Assembly: GCA_947166105.1 (NCBI GenBank)
Contig: CAMVCZ010000016.1
Coordinates: 1-64,000 of the forward strand
Direction of reading: 5' to 3'
Source: an uncultured Bacteroidales bacterium
GTDB lineage: Bacteria > Bacteroidota > Bacteroidia > Bacteroidales > F082
DNA length: 64,000 nt
Part shown: piece after piece, positions 54,560 to 62,791 of the stretch
Numbering within the stretch: position 1 is the first letter of the stretch
Layout of the letters: each line of letters opens with the position of its first letter
Notes under the pieces: model-generated
The model's database searches: none
What the model was told of the DNA's origin: nothing
What the model saw: only the letters and a program-made list of their open reading frames with translations
Program-made: the position numbers and the translations under genes

Positions 54560-54772
54560 ATGCTCAGAGGAACAACCATGTTCAGATGCACAAAGTGCAA
54601 GAATGTCTTCAAAGGCCCAGATTCCGAATGGAATGCCACGGTTTTTTCTGCGCCATGCGAATGCCCGCAATGCGAAAGCTATCGCACTATACCACTATGG
54701 GCATTTTGGCAATTACCTGTCTATAAGAAAATTTGGATCTCCATCGAAGAAGCCCAAAACCCACAGCCATGA
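54560..54772 (+). CDS. Small zinc-ribbon-like protein
   Basis: 70 residues with two cysteine pairs, CTKC (residues 10-13) and CECPQC (33-38), as in zinc ribbons. No other domain. A second ATG at 54578 (MFRCTKCKNVF) would remove six residues and may be the real start. Orphan gene in the accessory region. Confidence 0.6.
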   Translation: MLRGTTMFRCTKCKNVFKGPDSEWNATVFSAPCECPQCESYRTIPLWAFWQLPVYKKIWISIEEAQNPQP

Positions 54773-54846
54773 CTTCCTTGGACATCTCTTAATTTACAAT
54801 CAATCAAACTGCAAGTTAAAGACAACATACCAAAACGCTAACAACT

Positions 54847-55380
54847 ATGCCACATCTTCAATACATCAAAGCCCGTGAGGAGGCCATCAGTAACCTCGGA
54901 AACAATTTCATCTTTGAAGTGTCGGCTGAACCCATTGCACCGAAGGACAGATTAGAGAATTGGGAACTGAGTCGATTCTTCTTTGCAAACAATCCCTGGT
55001 GGGCTGAAACTGGCGAGCCTGAGGATGTCCCAGAAATCATCAGGGATTATGCCATCGACGAGCTGCGGAAACAACTCCCCCAAGGCTATTCCATCGAAAA
55101 CGACACCATCATCAACCCCTGCAACAACGACTACTTGAAAGAGACTGTCAAACGCCTTCAAGACCTCTTGAAGCATCCCGACAAAATCACCTCATATCCC
55201 TATCCCTTGGGCTGGTGGAAAACGGAAGTGTGCCAGTTTCACGACACGCTGGTTTGTTTCCGCAGAGACGACGACAAGGAACTATTCACCCTTCACGAGT
55301 TTCTGCTTTACATCATTCCGCATCTTGGCGAACGCTACGAGAAGCTCTATATCGGAGGGATATTCAGTTATTGCCATTGA
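54847..55380 (+). CDS. Hypothetical 177-residue protein
   Basis: A soluble protein without a recognised domain. Aromatic-rich segments (FFFANNPWWAETGEPEDVPE, YPYPLGWWKTEVCQF) and a C-terminal LHEFLLYIIPHLGERY. No signal peptide. It lacks a clear promoter of its own and may be cotranscribed with the small zinc-ribbon gene. Confidence 0.6.
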   Translation: MPHLQYIKAREEAISNLGNNFIFEVSAEPIAPKDRLENWELSRFFFANNPWWAETGEPEDVPEIIRDYAIDELRKQLPQGYSIENDTIINPCNNDYLKETVKRLQDLLKHPDKITSYPYPLGWWKTEVCQFHDTLVCFRRDDDKELFTLHEFLLYIIPHLGERYEKLYIGGIFSYCH

Positions 55381-55398
55381 TAGAAAGCAGGACAACCC

Positions 55399-55428
55399 TT
55401 GCCGTTTTCTGGAAAATGTGTATTTTTG
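55399..55428 (+). promoter_or_regulatory. Promoter of the 55453 gene
   Basis: TTG at 55399-55401, 19 bases, TATTTTTG at 55421-55428. The -33 surroundings (CCCTTGCCGT) equal those of promoter copy 1 at 47700, but the 29-base element is absent. Confidence 0.75.
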
Positions 55429-55452
55429 CAGCAAATAAAAACAGCTATCATA

Positions 55453-55665
55453 ATGGATACAGCAGTTTTGAACCCAACACAAATGCACCTGTTGAAACTC
55501 TTTGCCTTCAACAACAGCGAGGATTATGCCCGTGAGATACAGATGGTGCTCATGCGCTATTTCCAGCAGAAACTTGACGAGGAGTCAGACCGACTTTGGG
55601 AGGAAGGCGTTTTGAATCAAGAGAAGTTGGACGAAATTCGCCATCTGGATCTTCACGTTTACTAA
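55453..55665 (+). CDS. Antitoxin-like 70-residue protein
   Basis: MDTAVLNPTQMHLLKLFAFN, then a helical, acidic C-terminal part (RYFQQKLDEESDRLWEEGVL, DEIRHLDLHVY). Short proteins with this layout are frequent in Bacteroidota and often sit beside toxin-type genes. No partner gene is next to it here, so it may be an orphan. The antitoxin role is inferred. Confidence 0.5.
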   Translation: MDTAVLNPTQMHLLKLFAFNNSEDYAREIQMVLMRYFQQKLDEESDRLWEEGVLNQEKLDEIRHLDLHVY

Positions 55666-55727
55666 AGCGATGCTGTTTCGCATGTTGAAATCATCAAATT
55701 GGACGAAATCATTCGGATGATTTAATC

Positions 55728-55787
55728 CTATTTTCCACTATAATTCACTACATTCCATTGCGCATTTGCGGAGGTGCGATAGTTTTG
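55728..55787 (+). promoter_or_regulatory. Shared promoter module, copy 2
   Basis: The 29-base element at 55728-55756 is identical to copy 1. TTG at 55758-55760, 19 bases, then TAGTTTTG at 55780-55787. Drives the gene at 55816. Confidence 0.8.
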
Positions 55788-55815
55788 CAGCCGGCATCAG
55801 AAAAACATTGTTGGA

Positions 55816-56586
55816 ATGAAAAACAAACACCCCTTCTGGACAAAACTCGATTGGCGTGGCCCTCGACCGCTCACGCTCCGCGAACTCATCATGAAAAGCA
55901 ACTTCCAGACCATGATGAAGTATATCATCTCCTTTGACAAGAAGATGACCAACCAGGGCAATCACTTCTACCGTGCCTGCGAATGTATCCGAGACATGAA
56001 GGTAAAGGCGCATAGCGAGGATTACATCTTGGCAGAATATGACTCCGAGTATAATGAGCCTTACATCGGTGTTCTGGAGGGAGTGAGTTGGCACGAGTGG
56101 TTAGGCTATCCCGTGAAGAGAGCCAAAGAACTGCATTGCACTGATACAAAGCTGGCCGCCATTTGTCTTTGGCATCTTACTTTCTACGGTTTTACGCCAA
56201 AGGAGCAGAAAGAAGAAGCAGAACGCTGTTTTGAGAGGGAGGAAAGGGAACGTCGCAACGACGAGATTTACTTGGCCGACGATTTGTATGACGATGAATA
56301 CGTCAAGGAAGCGGCTTGGAGTGGCAGGACGAGGATACAGGACGAGGTTTTGCAAAGGCTGTTCACTCCAGAAGAAATCATCGAAATCAAGCGAATCCGC
56401 AAGGAAAAGCTGGATGAAGAAAACGCAAGGTATGATGCAGCGGAAGCGGAAGAAAGACAGCAGTTAGAGCAAGAAGCGGCCTTGAAATTGGAATTGAGGA
56501 AGAAGGCCGAGCAAGAGAAGCGGGAAGAATGGTATCGCAAACGCAGACAAAGCAGATGGAAGAATCGAAGAAAGAAACGCCGTTGA
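55816..56586 (+). CDS. Hypothetical 256-residue protein, DUF6557-like
   Basis: The first 130 residues (LTLRELIMKSNFQTMMKYI, SWHEWLGYPVKRAKEL, AAICLWHLTFYGFTPKEQ) resemble small Bacteroidota proteins of the DUF6557 type, function unknown. The rest is a long, highly charged helix or coiled coil (KRIRKEKLDEENARYDAAEA, then Q/E/K-rich) that ends in a very basic KNRRKKRR tail which could bind nucleic acid. Expressed from promoter module copy 2. Confidence 0.6.
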   Translation: MKNKHPFWTKLDWRGPRPLTLRELIMKSNFQTMMKYIISFDKKMTNQGNHFYRACECIRDMKVKAHSEDYILAEYDSEYNEPYIGVLEGVSWHEWLGYPVKRAKELHCTDTKLAAICLWHLTFYGFTPKEQKEEAERCFEREERERRNDEIYLADDLYDDEYVKEAAWSGRTRIQDEVLQRLFTPEEIIEIKRIRKEKLDEENARYDAAEAEERQQLEQEAALKLELRKKAEQEKREEWYRKRRQSRWKNRRKKRR

Positions 56587-56689
56587 TGATATGATTAACA
56601 CGAATGCCCATGAATTATTCACGAATTGTTCAGAAATGGTTTTTTGAAAAATTTGTGGCAAATTTCTGGCAATTCGTGTAGAAAACCTA

Positions 56690-56749
56690 CTATCTTTTAC
56701 TATAATTCACTATATTCCATGGCGCATTACAGGCGGTGCTATATTTTCG
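56690..56749 (+). promoter_or_regulatory. Shared promoter module, copy 3
   Basis: The 29-base element at 56690-56718 differs from copies 1 and 2 at a few positions (CTATCTTTT start, TATTCC end). TGG stands in place of the -33 TTG at 56720-56722; 19 bases later the -7 box is TATTTTCG (56742-56749). Confidence 0.72.
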
Positions 56750-56774
56750 CGACCGTTATCAAAAACAACGCACT

Positions 56775-56960
56775 ATGGGATGCTTCATCTTTATTGATTA
56801 TCTTATCGGATTGATTGTTCTCATCAGAATCCATGCGCCTTGGTGGGCTTGGACCCTTTATATCATCAGCGTTCTGGTGTGGCTCTTGGTTGGAATCCCA
56901 ATTGGAGGTGGTGGAGGTGGAAGTGACAACAAGACATCAGACGGGCCAACGCAGGAGTAG
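56775..56960 (+). CDS. Small 61-residue membrane protein
   Basis: Two hydrophobic segments (FIFIDYLIGLIVLIRI and TLYIISVLVWLLVGIPI) are followed by a glycine run and a polar end. Inner-membrane location is likely. No domain recognised. Expressed from promoter module copy 3. The next 213 bases to 57173 hold no gene. Confidence 0.6.
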   Translation: MGCFIFIDYLIGLIVLIRIHAPWWAWTLYIISVLVWLLVGIPIGGGGGGSDNKTSDGPTQE

Positions 56961-57173
56961 CCATGATAATCGGCTCGTGATTAAATTTGGTACACGATGC
57001 TGAGGGACGATGACTTGTGATGATGGCGGCTTCTGACCTCTGGCTTTTAGCTTCTGGCAGCATATCGAAAAGCTTAAGGGCTTAATTCTATCATCGAGCT
57101 GCCAGTGGCCAATAGCCATATTGGTCAAAAAGTCCTGCGTCCCGTGTCAAAAAACATGCAGTTTGCGGATTAT

Positions 57174-57812
57174 TTACTTTTCAAATATCACTGAACCTGC
57201 CTGAATGGGGTGGTCGTAGATAAGGATTTCTTTGGATAAGTCTTGTTTCTTGAAAGTGAGTACTTTCCAGACAATCATAATATCTCCTCCCGCCGACAAT
57301 ATCATCACAATTCCAGTCCAAAACAAGAGATGTGAACCCCATAGGATCCCAATGGCAGTGGGAAGTATTCCGAGAACAATACAGGGCATCAATGCACCTA
57401 AAATGTAGTGGTTTTTCAGGAGAGGTGTCGTGCAGGTGCAGTATGGCGTAAGATATTCTTTCATGAATCCAAACTCAATATCCTTGAAATGATGCTCGGC
57501 ATAGATGCTCCAGGTCAGCCCGTGAATGAGTTCATGCGCCACAATGAGCACGAAAAACAATACGATAAACAGAAGACTTCCATGAGGGGTGGGCGTTAGA
57601 AGTGATATAGGATTCCTCCAAGCGAAAAGAAGTACACCAATTGCCACGATCGGAATAGCAAGCAAGAATACAAATAGATTGGCTTTGACTATACCGATGG
57701 TCAGATCTGTCTTTTTATAACCCTCTCGGGAAAGCCTCTCGCAGGTCTCTTCAAAAACGTCCAGACGTTTCTGCTCTTTCGCACTTAGTTTTCTGTCTTT
57801 TTCTTCTTTCAT
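57174..57812 (-). CDS. DUF3267 family membrane metalloprotease-like protein
   Basis: 212 residues. Charged N-terminus, then several hydrophobic helices. The zinc-binding motif HELIHGL in IVAHELIHGLTWSIYAEH matches the putative zincin of DUF3267. A possible third-ligand region with PYCTCTTPLLKNHY follows. Four or five membrane segments. Substrate unknown. The start at 57812 (MKEEKDRKLSAKEQKR) is chosen because upstream codons overlap the candidate RNA terminator. Confidence 0.78.
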   Translation of the reverse strand: MKEEKDRKLSAKEQKRLDVFEETCERLSREGYKKTDLTIGIVKANLFVFLLAIPIVAIGVLLFAWRNPISLLTPTPHGSLLFIVLFFVLIVAHELIHGLTWSIYAEHHFKDIEFGFMKEYLTPYCTCTTPLLKNHYILGALMPCIVLGILPTAIGILWGSHLLFWTGIVMILSAGGDIMIVWKVLTFKKQDLSKEILIYDHPIQAGSVIFEK

Positions 57813-57902
57813 GATTTTCTGAGTATTTACCGTAGATGTATGTAAGGATATGTGTTGCGTTTTGCGGTGGTAAAAATAGGGAAAAGTTTCTTTGAATGGT
57901 AT

Positions 57903-58075
57903 AAAAAACAAAAACCCGCTGGAGTTCAGCAGGTTTCTGTGGGACGTACTGGGACAAACCCAGTAAGCATATATCTTCAACAGATTCAACACCTTACAGT
58001 TGCCTTGTGACGACCGAGGAACAAATCCGAGGAACAAATCAGCCTTTCAATGAGCGGAGTCCGTTATAATTCCGC
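57903..58075 (-). ncRNA. Candidate small RNA with promoter and terminator
   Basis: On the minus strand, TTG (58106-58108), 20 bases and CAATTTTG (58085-58078) make a near-consensus promoter. About 140 bases later a 10-bp hairpin (AAACCTGCTG and CAGCGGGTTT with loop AACTC) is followed by a long T-run. Between lie a GCGGA/TCCGC stem at the 5' end and a CTGGG/CCCAG hairpin. No reading frame there looks real. A known family (for example 6S RNA) could not be confirmed by eye. Confidence 0.4.
58014..58039. repeat. Tandem 13-bp repeat
   Basis: CCGAGGAACAAAT occurs twice in direct succession (58014-58026 and 58027-58039) inside the candidate small RNA. Confidence 0.85.
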
Positions 58076-58299
58076 TGCAAAATTGAACATAAAAACCACG
58101 TTAAGCAAGGAATTTTTGAAATATTTTTCAAATTGTTGATACATAAGTGATTATATTGTGATTTTGTAAACGCTTGTTGTTAAGGAAATGGTTTGAAAAG
58201 TAACTATTAAGCCATTTTGAGGCACAAATGTACCTTTTTTTGGTGTGCAGTGGGCGACACCTTGACACCATCAGCGGCGATGATGAGCAGACCGACAAA

Positions 58300-58337
58300 C
58301 AACCGTTGTGCAAATTGGTTGTGCAACCGTTGTGCAA
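58300..58337. repeat. 14-bp direct repeat in a gene-free region
   Basis: CAACCGTTGTGCAA at 58300-58313 and again at 58324-58337. The surrounding 58086-58572 stretch has no credible gene; it is AT-rich and may hold the element's left end or regulatory sites for the helix-turn-helix genes. Confidence 0.75.
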
Positions 58338-58572
58338 GTTTTGAAAACAAGTGTTGATTTTCAATGAGTTATGAAAAAGTAATTAGCCCTTAGTGGACTT
58401 GTACGTTTGGGAATTGAAGTTTAAAAATAGCGTAAATGATTGTGATAGAATAGATTGAATAGTTATCAACAATGGGTGTTGAAAACTTATAGAGAAAAAA
58501 AGAGAAAAACAAAAAACCAAAACAAACAGACATAACTATTGATAAGAAAAGAAACCCAAAAATTCAATTAGG

Positions 58573-58818
58573 ATGAAGGAGAAAAAAGAACAAGCAAGTA
58601 TCAGGGAATTGAAGCAAAAGGAAATTCTTTCCCTTGAAGAAGTTAGCAGACTGTATGGCTTAAGAAAAAGTTGGTTGTATTCTTTGGTGCATACCAGAAG
58701 AATACCATATTACAAGGTGCCGGGCAGCAATCTTACCTTTTTTCGGAATGATGAGGTGAGAAACTTTGTGCTGGCGGGGCGAGTGGCACCATTGACAGAA
58801 ACACAAGAACAAGAATAG
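58573..58818 (+). CDS. Helix-turn-helix DNA-binding protein (excisionase-like)
   Basis: 81 residues. A MerR/excisionase-type helix-turn-helix (ILSLEEVSRLYGLRKSWLYS, VHTRRIPYYKVPGSNLTFF, RNDEVRNFV). Likely a regulator or excisionase of the element. Its stop overlaps the Shine-Dalgarno of the next gene. Confidence 0.82.
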   Translation: MKEKKEQASIRELKQKEILSLEEVSRLYGLRKSWLYSLVHTRRIPYYKVPGSNLTFFRNDEVRNFVLAGRVAPLTETQEQE

Positions 58819-58827
58819 GAGGGAACT

Positions 58828-59118
58828 ATGGCCTACAATATAGAAGAAATGAAGCGGATGCAAACAGTGATTGCCGCAACAGGCAAAAATGTTCTTACAC
58901 CCGAGGAGGTGTGTGTGGTGTATGGCCTTACCCCTGACCAACTGGCCAACGCCGTGGAACGAATGGAGATATTGGCAAGGCGCGGCAGGGATGGCAAAGT
59001 ATATTTCAGGCGAAATGAGGTTGAAACTTACTTCACCTTAGGACACGAAATCGAGATGAAGGATGTGTCAACCATTGCAGAAATCATCAGGTCAATGGCC
59101 ACGGACCAAAAAATTTGA
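58828..59118 (+). CDS. Second small helix-turn-helix-like protein
   Basis: 96 residues (NVLTPEEVCVVYGLTPDQLA, GRDGKVYFRRNEVETYF), similar layout to the preceding protein but diverged. AGGAGGG at 58817-58823 is an unusually strong Shine-Dalgarno site for this phylum, and it overlaps the preceding stop. Confidence 0.75.
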   Translation: MAYNIEEMKRMQTVIAATGKNVLTPEEVCVVYGLTPDQLANAVERMEILARRGRDGKVYFRRNEVETYFTLGHEIEMKDVSTIAEIIRSMATDQKI

Positions 59119-59211
59119 AAAATGGAAGGGAGGGTGTGTCGTGCGGAACGGATACCGTATGTATTGCCCGGCCCCATTTTTGGGAAACGTTTTTTTCAAA
59201 GAAGAAGTAAA

Positions 59212-60648
59212 ATGTATTTGAAATTCGATATTGCTTCAGTTCGAGCAGCAAAAAAAGAAACAGCCCCCATTATAGAGGCTGTTGTAGAGGCCCAAACTCC
59301 GACGGTGGGCAAGAACTTTCAAGGCGCAAAGATACGAAATAATACGTTGAGCGCAAGCGATTTGGAGAAAAAAAGTGGCCCGATAGTGCTTGCATTGGCC
59401 ACGGCAACGACAACCGAAAAGAAACCTTTGCACAAGGAACACACCTTGCCAATATGGGGAATACCGCAAAGATGGCAGCAAATTGTTGAGGAAGTGGCAT
59501 TTTGCAAGAATGCCCCACGTGACTATTGCGTTGCGGCAATGATTGGCACGGTAGCCAGCATCTTGCGCAAGCGGGTGAAGCTCACATATAATGAGTTTGT
59601 CAACTATCCTTGCATGTGGCTTATTTTGGTCGGCAATAGCAGCAAGGGGAAAAGCCCGGTGTTGTCATGGTTTTGGCGGCCATTGAAGGATTGGTGCAAC
59701 GAGGCAAATAGAGAATATGACAGAGCCGTTGCGGAGTGGAAGAAACAAGGCGGAGAAGGGACGAGGCCAACCCCGAAAGATTTCGTGATTCAAGACATGA
59801 CGGCGGAGGCGCGTAATTACGCAATGAAGCGCAACGATGAGCAGGGTGTTGCGGTGCTTGCGGATGAGCTTGGTTCGTTTCTTGGATGCATGGCCAGGTA
59901 CAGTGGCACCACCGCCAAAGAAATTTCGGATCTCAATTCCGTGTACATCAGCAACCCAATCAAAATTGATCGTGTGGACGTGGAAAAGCGGTTGACAATC
60001 AACGAGCCTTTTTTGTCCATTACGGGCGGTGTACAGGAGGATAGGATAGGTAAGTATTTTGGCAACGAGTTAATGACAGATTCGGGGTTTGTTCACAGGT
60101 GCATGTTTGTTTTCCCCGAAGATTCGGCACGGACCAGAAACAAAGCCTCTATAAGTGAAGACGCTGAAAAAGAATGGACTGATTCTTTGGCTAATTTGTT
60201 GGCCTTGGATTGCCCTACTATTGAACTTGCACTCGATGAAGAAGCTGTGAAACTGTTTGGCGAATATTCGGATAAATTGTCTGACAAAGAAGATGCAGCA
60301 GAAAACAGCTATCTTGTATCCTTGTACAGCAAACAGCGATATTTCGCGTTGCGTTGGGCTGAAGTCGTGGCATTCATCAACAGCCGAGACCTGGACAATG
60401 ATTGCAAAGTAACTGGTGACGATATGCGCTACAGCATAGAATGTGCGGAATACTTCGAGCATTGCGCCCTGAAAGTTTATGACCTTATCCGACAGCCCGA
60501 AAAGAAGCAAGTAGTAAGTAACCCTGAACTTGTCAGGTTAATGAATGAGCGATTCAAGTTGAAAGATGGTTGCCAAAACCAACTTGCATCATGTTTCGAC
60601 AATTTGAGCCAGTCGGCTATTAGTTTGGCGTTGGCCGGAAAAAGATAG
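59212..60648 (+). CDS. DUF3987 primase/helicase-like protein
   Basis: 478 residues. P-loop GNSSKGKSPVLSWFWRPL, then the family features ADELGSFLGCMARYSG, SITGGVQEDRIGKYFGNELM, and a helical C-terminus. DUF3987 proteins act with primase-like partners in mobile-element replication. ATG 59212 (MYLKFDIASVRAAKKE) is preferred; residues from an ATG 30 codons upstream look non-coding. Followed by the TTATTACA cluster and the VirE-N-type gene. Confidence 0.85.
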   Translation: MYLKFDIASVRAAKKETAPIIEAVVEAQTPTVGKNFQGAKIRNNTLSASDLEKKSGPIVLALATATTTEKKPLHKEHTLPIWGIPQRWQQIVEEVAFCKNAPRDYCVAAMIGTVASILRKRVKLTYNEFVNYPCMWLILVGNSSKGKSPVLSWFWRPLKDWCNEANREYDRAVAEWKKQGGEGTRPTPKDFVIQDMTAEARNYAMKRNDEQGVAVLADELGSFLGCMARYSGTTAKEISDLNSVYISNPIKIDRVDVEKRLTINEPFLSITGGVQEDRIGKYFGNELMTDSGFVHRCMFVFPEDSARTRNKASISEDAEKEWTDSLANLLALDCPTIELALDEEAVKLFGEYSDKLSDKEDAAENSYLVSLYSKQRYFALRWAEVVAFINSRDLDNDCKVTGDDMRYSIECAEYFEHCALKVYDLIRQPEKKQVVSNPELVRLMNERFKLKDGCQNQLASCFDNLSQSAISLALAGKR

Positions 60649-60661
60649 GAAAAACTAACGT

Positions 60662-60808
60662 TGTAATATGTAATAATCTCATAATAAATTGAAAATCAAT
60701 GTAGTATCTTATTACATCTTATTACATGGCCAAACGGAACGGTTGTAATAACTTGTAATAAGATAACAAAAAGAGAATCAGTAAATTACAAGGTTATTAC
60801 ATATTACA
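60662..60808. repeat. Iteron-like cluster of TTATTACA motifs
   Basis: Six exact octamers TTATTACA or TGTAATAA at 60669, 60709, 60719, 60744, 60754 and 60794, plus near copies at 60662 and 60802. Two pairs are spaced exactly 10 bases apart and face each other. It lies between two replication-type genes. Confidence 0.75.
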
Positions 60809-60830
60809 TACCACATAAAACAGCGTAAAA

Positions 60831-61697
60831 ATGGACGGGAATATATTTGATAGACGGATTTCTGTTTACCGAAACAAGTGGGATACAGTCGGGGCGGTGG
60901 TGACGGTTGGGCAATTCCTTTGCTCAACGCGGCACAAAGCGGAAATAGAGCATTTGCGGAGTGTGGATGATGCGGACGAACGTAGGCGGCTGAAGGGCTT
61001 GTTGCCAGCGGCCACCATCAGCGGCGTTTTCTCAAAAAGAGGTGAAGCGGGATTGCTCAACCATTCGGGGCTTATCTGCATCGACCTTGACAGCAAGGAC
61101 AACCCCGGCATGGACGCGGAACAGACCAAACAGCGGCTTTCAGAATTTGAGGAAATAGCCTATATCGGTCTATCCGTTGGCGGCAAAGGTTTGTTTTGTG
61201 TGGTGCCTATCGCATACCCCGACAAGCACAAAGCACATTACAGGGCCTTGGAGGAAGATTTCAAGGGCTTGGGATTGGTCACGGATTCGGCATGTAAGGA
61301 TGTTTGCCGGATGCGCGTAGTGAGTTACGACCCCAACCCATATATCAACTATCAGGCGACAGAATACACCCACACCAAACAGCAGCCACCGACACCGATA
61401 CGGCATTTTTCGTATGATAACAGCGGGGAAACTGTTGCGAAGGTGTACGAGCTTTGCAGACAGATTCAGGCGGCTGGCGTTGATATTACGGACGGTTATT
61501 TGAATTGGTTTGAAGCTGGTGCCAGCCTTGCAAGTTTGGGCGAGGACGGGCGCGAGGCGTTCCACATTGTCAGCCGACAAAACGCGGCCTATGACTTTGC
61601 GGACACGGAAAAGAAATTTGACAACCTTTTGCGGACTGTGAACGGGTATTCCGTTGGCACGTTCTTTCACCTTTGCAATAATATGGGGTTGGAATGA
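60831..61697 (+). CDS. BT4734/VirE-N family primase-like protein
   Basis: 288 residues. The BT4734/BF3469 (VirE N-terminal) core reads GLICIDLDSKDNPGMDAE, AYIGLSVGGKGLFCVVPI and CRMRVVSYDPNPYINY. The C-terminal part resembles PriCT-2 (WFEAGASLASLGEDGREAF, NLLRTVNGYSVGTFFHLC). It probably works with the DUF3987 protein in element replication. Confidence 0.85.
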   Translation: MDGNIFDRRISVYRNKWDTVGAVVTVGQFLCSTRHKAEIEHLRSVDDADERRRLKGLLPAATISGVFSKRGEAGLLNHSGLICIDLDSKDNPGMDAEQTKQRLSEFEEIAYIGLSVGGKGLFCVVPIAYPDKHKAHYRALEEDFKGLGLVTDSACKDVCRMRVVSYDPNPYINYQATEYTHTKQQPPTPIRHFSYDNSGETVAKVYELCRQIQAAGVDITDGYLNWFEAGASLASLGEDGREAFHIVSRQNAAYDFADTEKKFDNLLRTVNGYSVGTFFHLCNNMGLE

Positions 61698-61749
61698 TAA
61701 TAATGTGTTATTCATCGAGGCCCCCCCCTCAAAATTCCGATACTTTGTG

Positions 61750-61864
61750 TATATTTGCACACTGTTTTTTTCGGGCGAAGCAATATCCCCAATAGAGGGT
61801 TTGTTTATGTTCGTTATAGTTCCGAGTGAGAAACCCGTTGATTTTCAGCGGGTTTCGTTTGTTT
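61750..61864 (+). ncRNA. Possible short transcript: promoter and terminator without a gene
   Basis: TATATTTG (61750-61757) matches the -7 box. About 75 bases on, GAAACCCG (61830-61837) and CGGGTTTC (61849-61856) form a hairpin followed by T-rich sequence. No reading frame in between is convincing, and the frame before 61993 has no clear start. Confidence 0.35.
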
Positions 61865-61966
61865 TATTCACTTTTTTAATGGGTGAACACGTTGAAAATG
61901 AACGTAATAGCTTGTTTAGCAGACAATTTGCGGCACAAAAACGGGGCGGTGTATTGGGAAAAAACC

Positions 61967-61974
61967 TAATTTTG
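61967..61974 (+). promoter_or_regulatory. -7 box of the 61993 gene
   Basis: TAATTTTG matches TAnnTTTG and lies 18 bases before the ATG at 61993. Confidence 0.6.
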
Positions 61975-61992
61975 CAGTCAAACGATAGGAAA

Positions 61993-62373
61993 ATGAAACA
62001 CGCATTGAAAAATGGCAACTTGCGAAACCCTGTTGGAGGGGCAATAGTGTCCGTGTTGCTCTCCCTTGTCGTGATAGCCATTTTTGTGGACTATTTTACC
62101 GGGTACGGTTTTTTGGATTCATCTGACCTGTCCTATTTGTATCTTCCATTGTTCACGATACTCACCATATTGTCAACAAATTCCTACAGGGACGAATGCG
62201 GAAAACGCAATGCGGTGTTGGTCTATCTCTACACTTTCATCATCCTTGAAACCCTGACATCCTTTGTCCTTGCCATAACCGTCGATGGGGATTTCTGGTT
62301 GACAACATTTTTGAACTTCACTGTCGTATTATATTATGTTTTCTATATGGGTTGGATTGGAAGTCGTAAGTAA
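61993..62373 (+). CDS. Hypothetical four-helix membrane protein
   Basis: 126 residues with about four hydrophobic segments (GGAIVSVLLSLVVIAIFV, LPLFTILTIL, LVYLYTFIILETLTSFVLAI, NFTVVLYYVFYMGW). No domain recognised. ATG 61993 follows a good -7 box; a longer upstream frame is rejected. A cargo gene of the element. Confidence 0.68.
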   Translation: MKHALKNGNLRNPVGGAIVSVLLSLVVIAIFVDYFTGYGFLDSSDLSYLYLPLFTILTILSTNSYRDECGKRNAVLVYLYTFIILETLTSFVLAITVDGDFWLTTFLNFTVVLYYVFYMGWIGSRK

Positions 62374-62438
62374 GACGCATTTCCTGTATGTGCCTCTCAA
62401 AGCCGTGCGGCAAACAATACAATAGTCAATGAGAAAAA

Positions 62439-62467
62439 GCCCGTCCAGCACAGCACGTTGGACGGGC
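62439..62467 (-). terminator. Intrinsic terminator of the minus-strand element genes
   Basis: GCCCGTCCA (62439-62447) and TGGACGGGC (62459-62467) pair perfectly; T5 follows on the minus strand. It ends the transcript that starts at or before the integrase gene. Confidence 0.88.
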
Positions 62468-62509
62468 TCCTCATTTATGGCAATCTATTGTTTTAGGCAC
62501 CGGGGGTTC

Positions 62510-62791
62510 TCATTGCTTTCTCGTTCTTCCGTCAAGGATGGCCAGCACTTCACTTTCCTTGTAGCGGGGCTTGCCCCCAATGTGGATTTTCTTCAAGTAG
62601 CCTTCTTTGTCCCAGTGCCAAAGCGTTGATCTATCCACTTCAAGCATGGCAGCGGCTTGGGAAATGGTGAGCAGCTTCTCTTCGTTTGGCTGTTTGAAGT
62701 ATTCAGCCATTGCCGCCAAAACTTCATCATGGATGACAGCCCGCAAGTCGTCAAGGCTAATTGCAAATAGTCTGTTTTCCATTGTTTTCAA
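62510..62791 (-). CDS. Helix-turn-helix excisionase-family protein
   Basis: 93 residues. The C-terminal half is a clear excisionase/MerR-like motif (LLTISQAAAMLEVDRSTLWH, WDKEGYLKKIHIGGKPRYKE, SEVLAILDG). Likely controls excision together with the recombinase upstream. Its start overlaps the end of the previous gene by 35 bases. Confidence 0.85.
   Translation of the reverse strand: MKTMENRLFAISLDDLRAVIHDEVLAAMAEYFKQPNEEKLLTISQAAAMLEVDRSTLWHWDKEGYLKKIHIGGKPRYKESEVLAILDGRTRKQ

Noticed and set aside
57903-61864. The two similar terminators as attachment sites of the integrative element
   Set aside because: They are in inverted, not direct, orientation and differ at several positions, and the integrase gene lies outside the interval they enclose.
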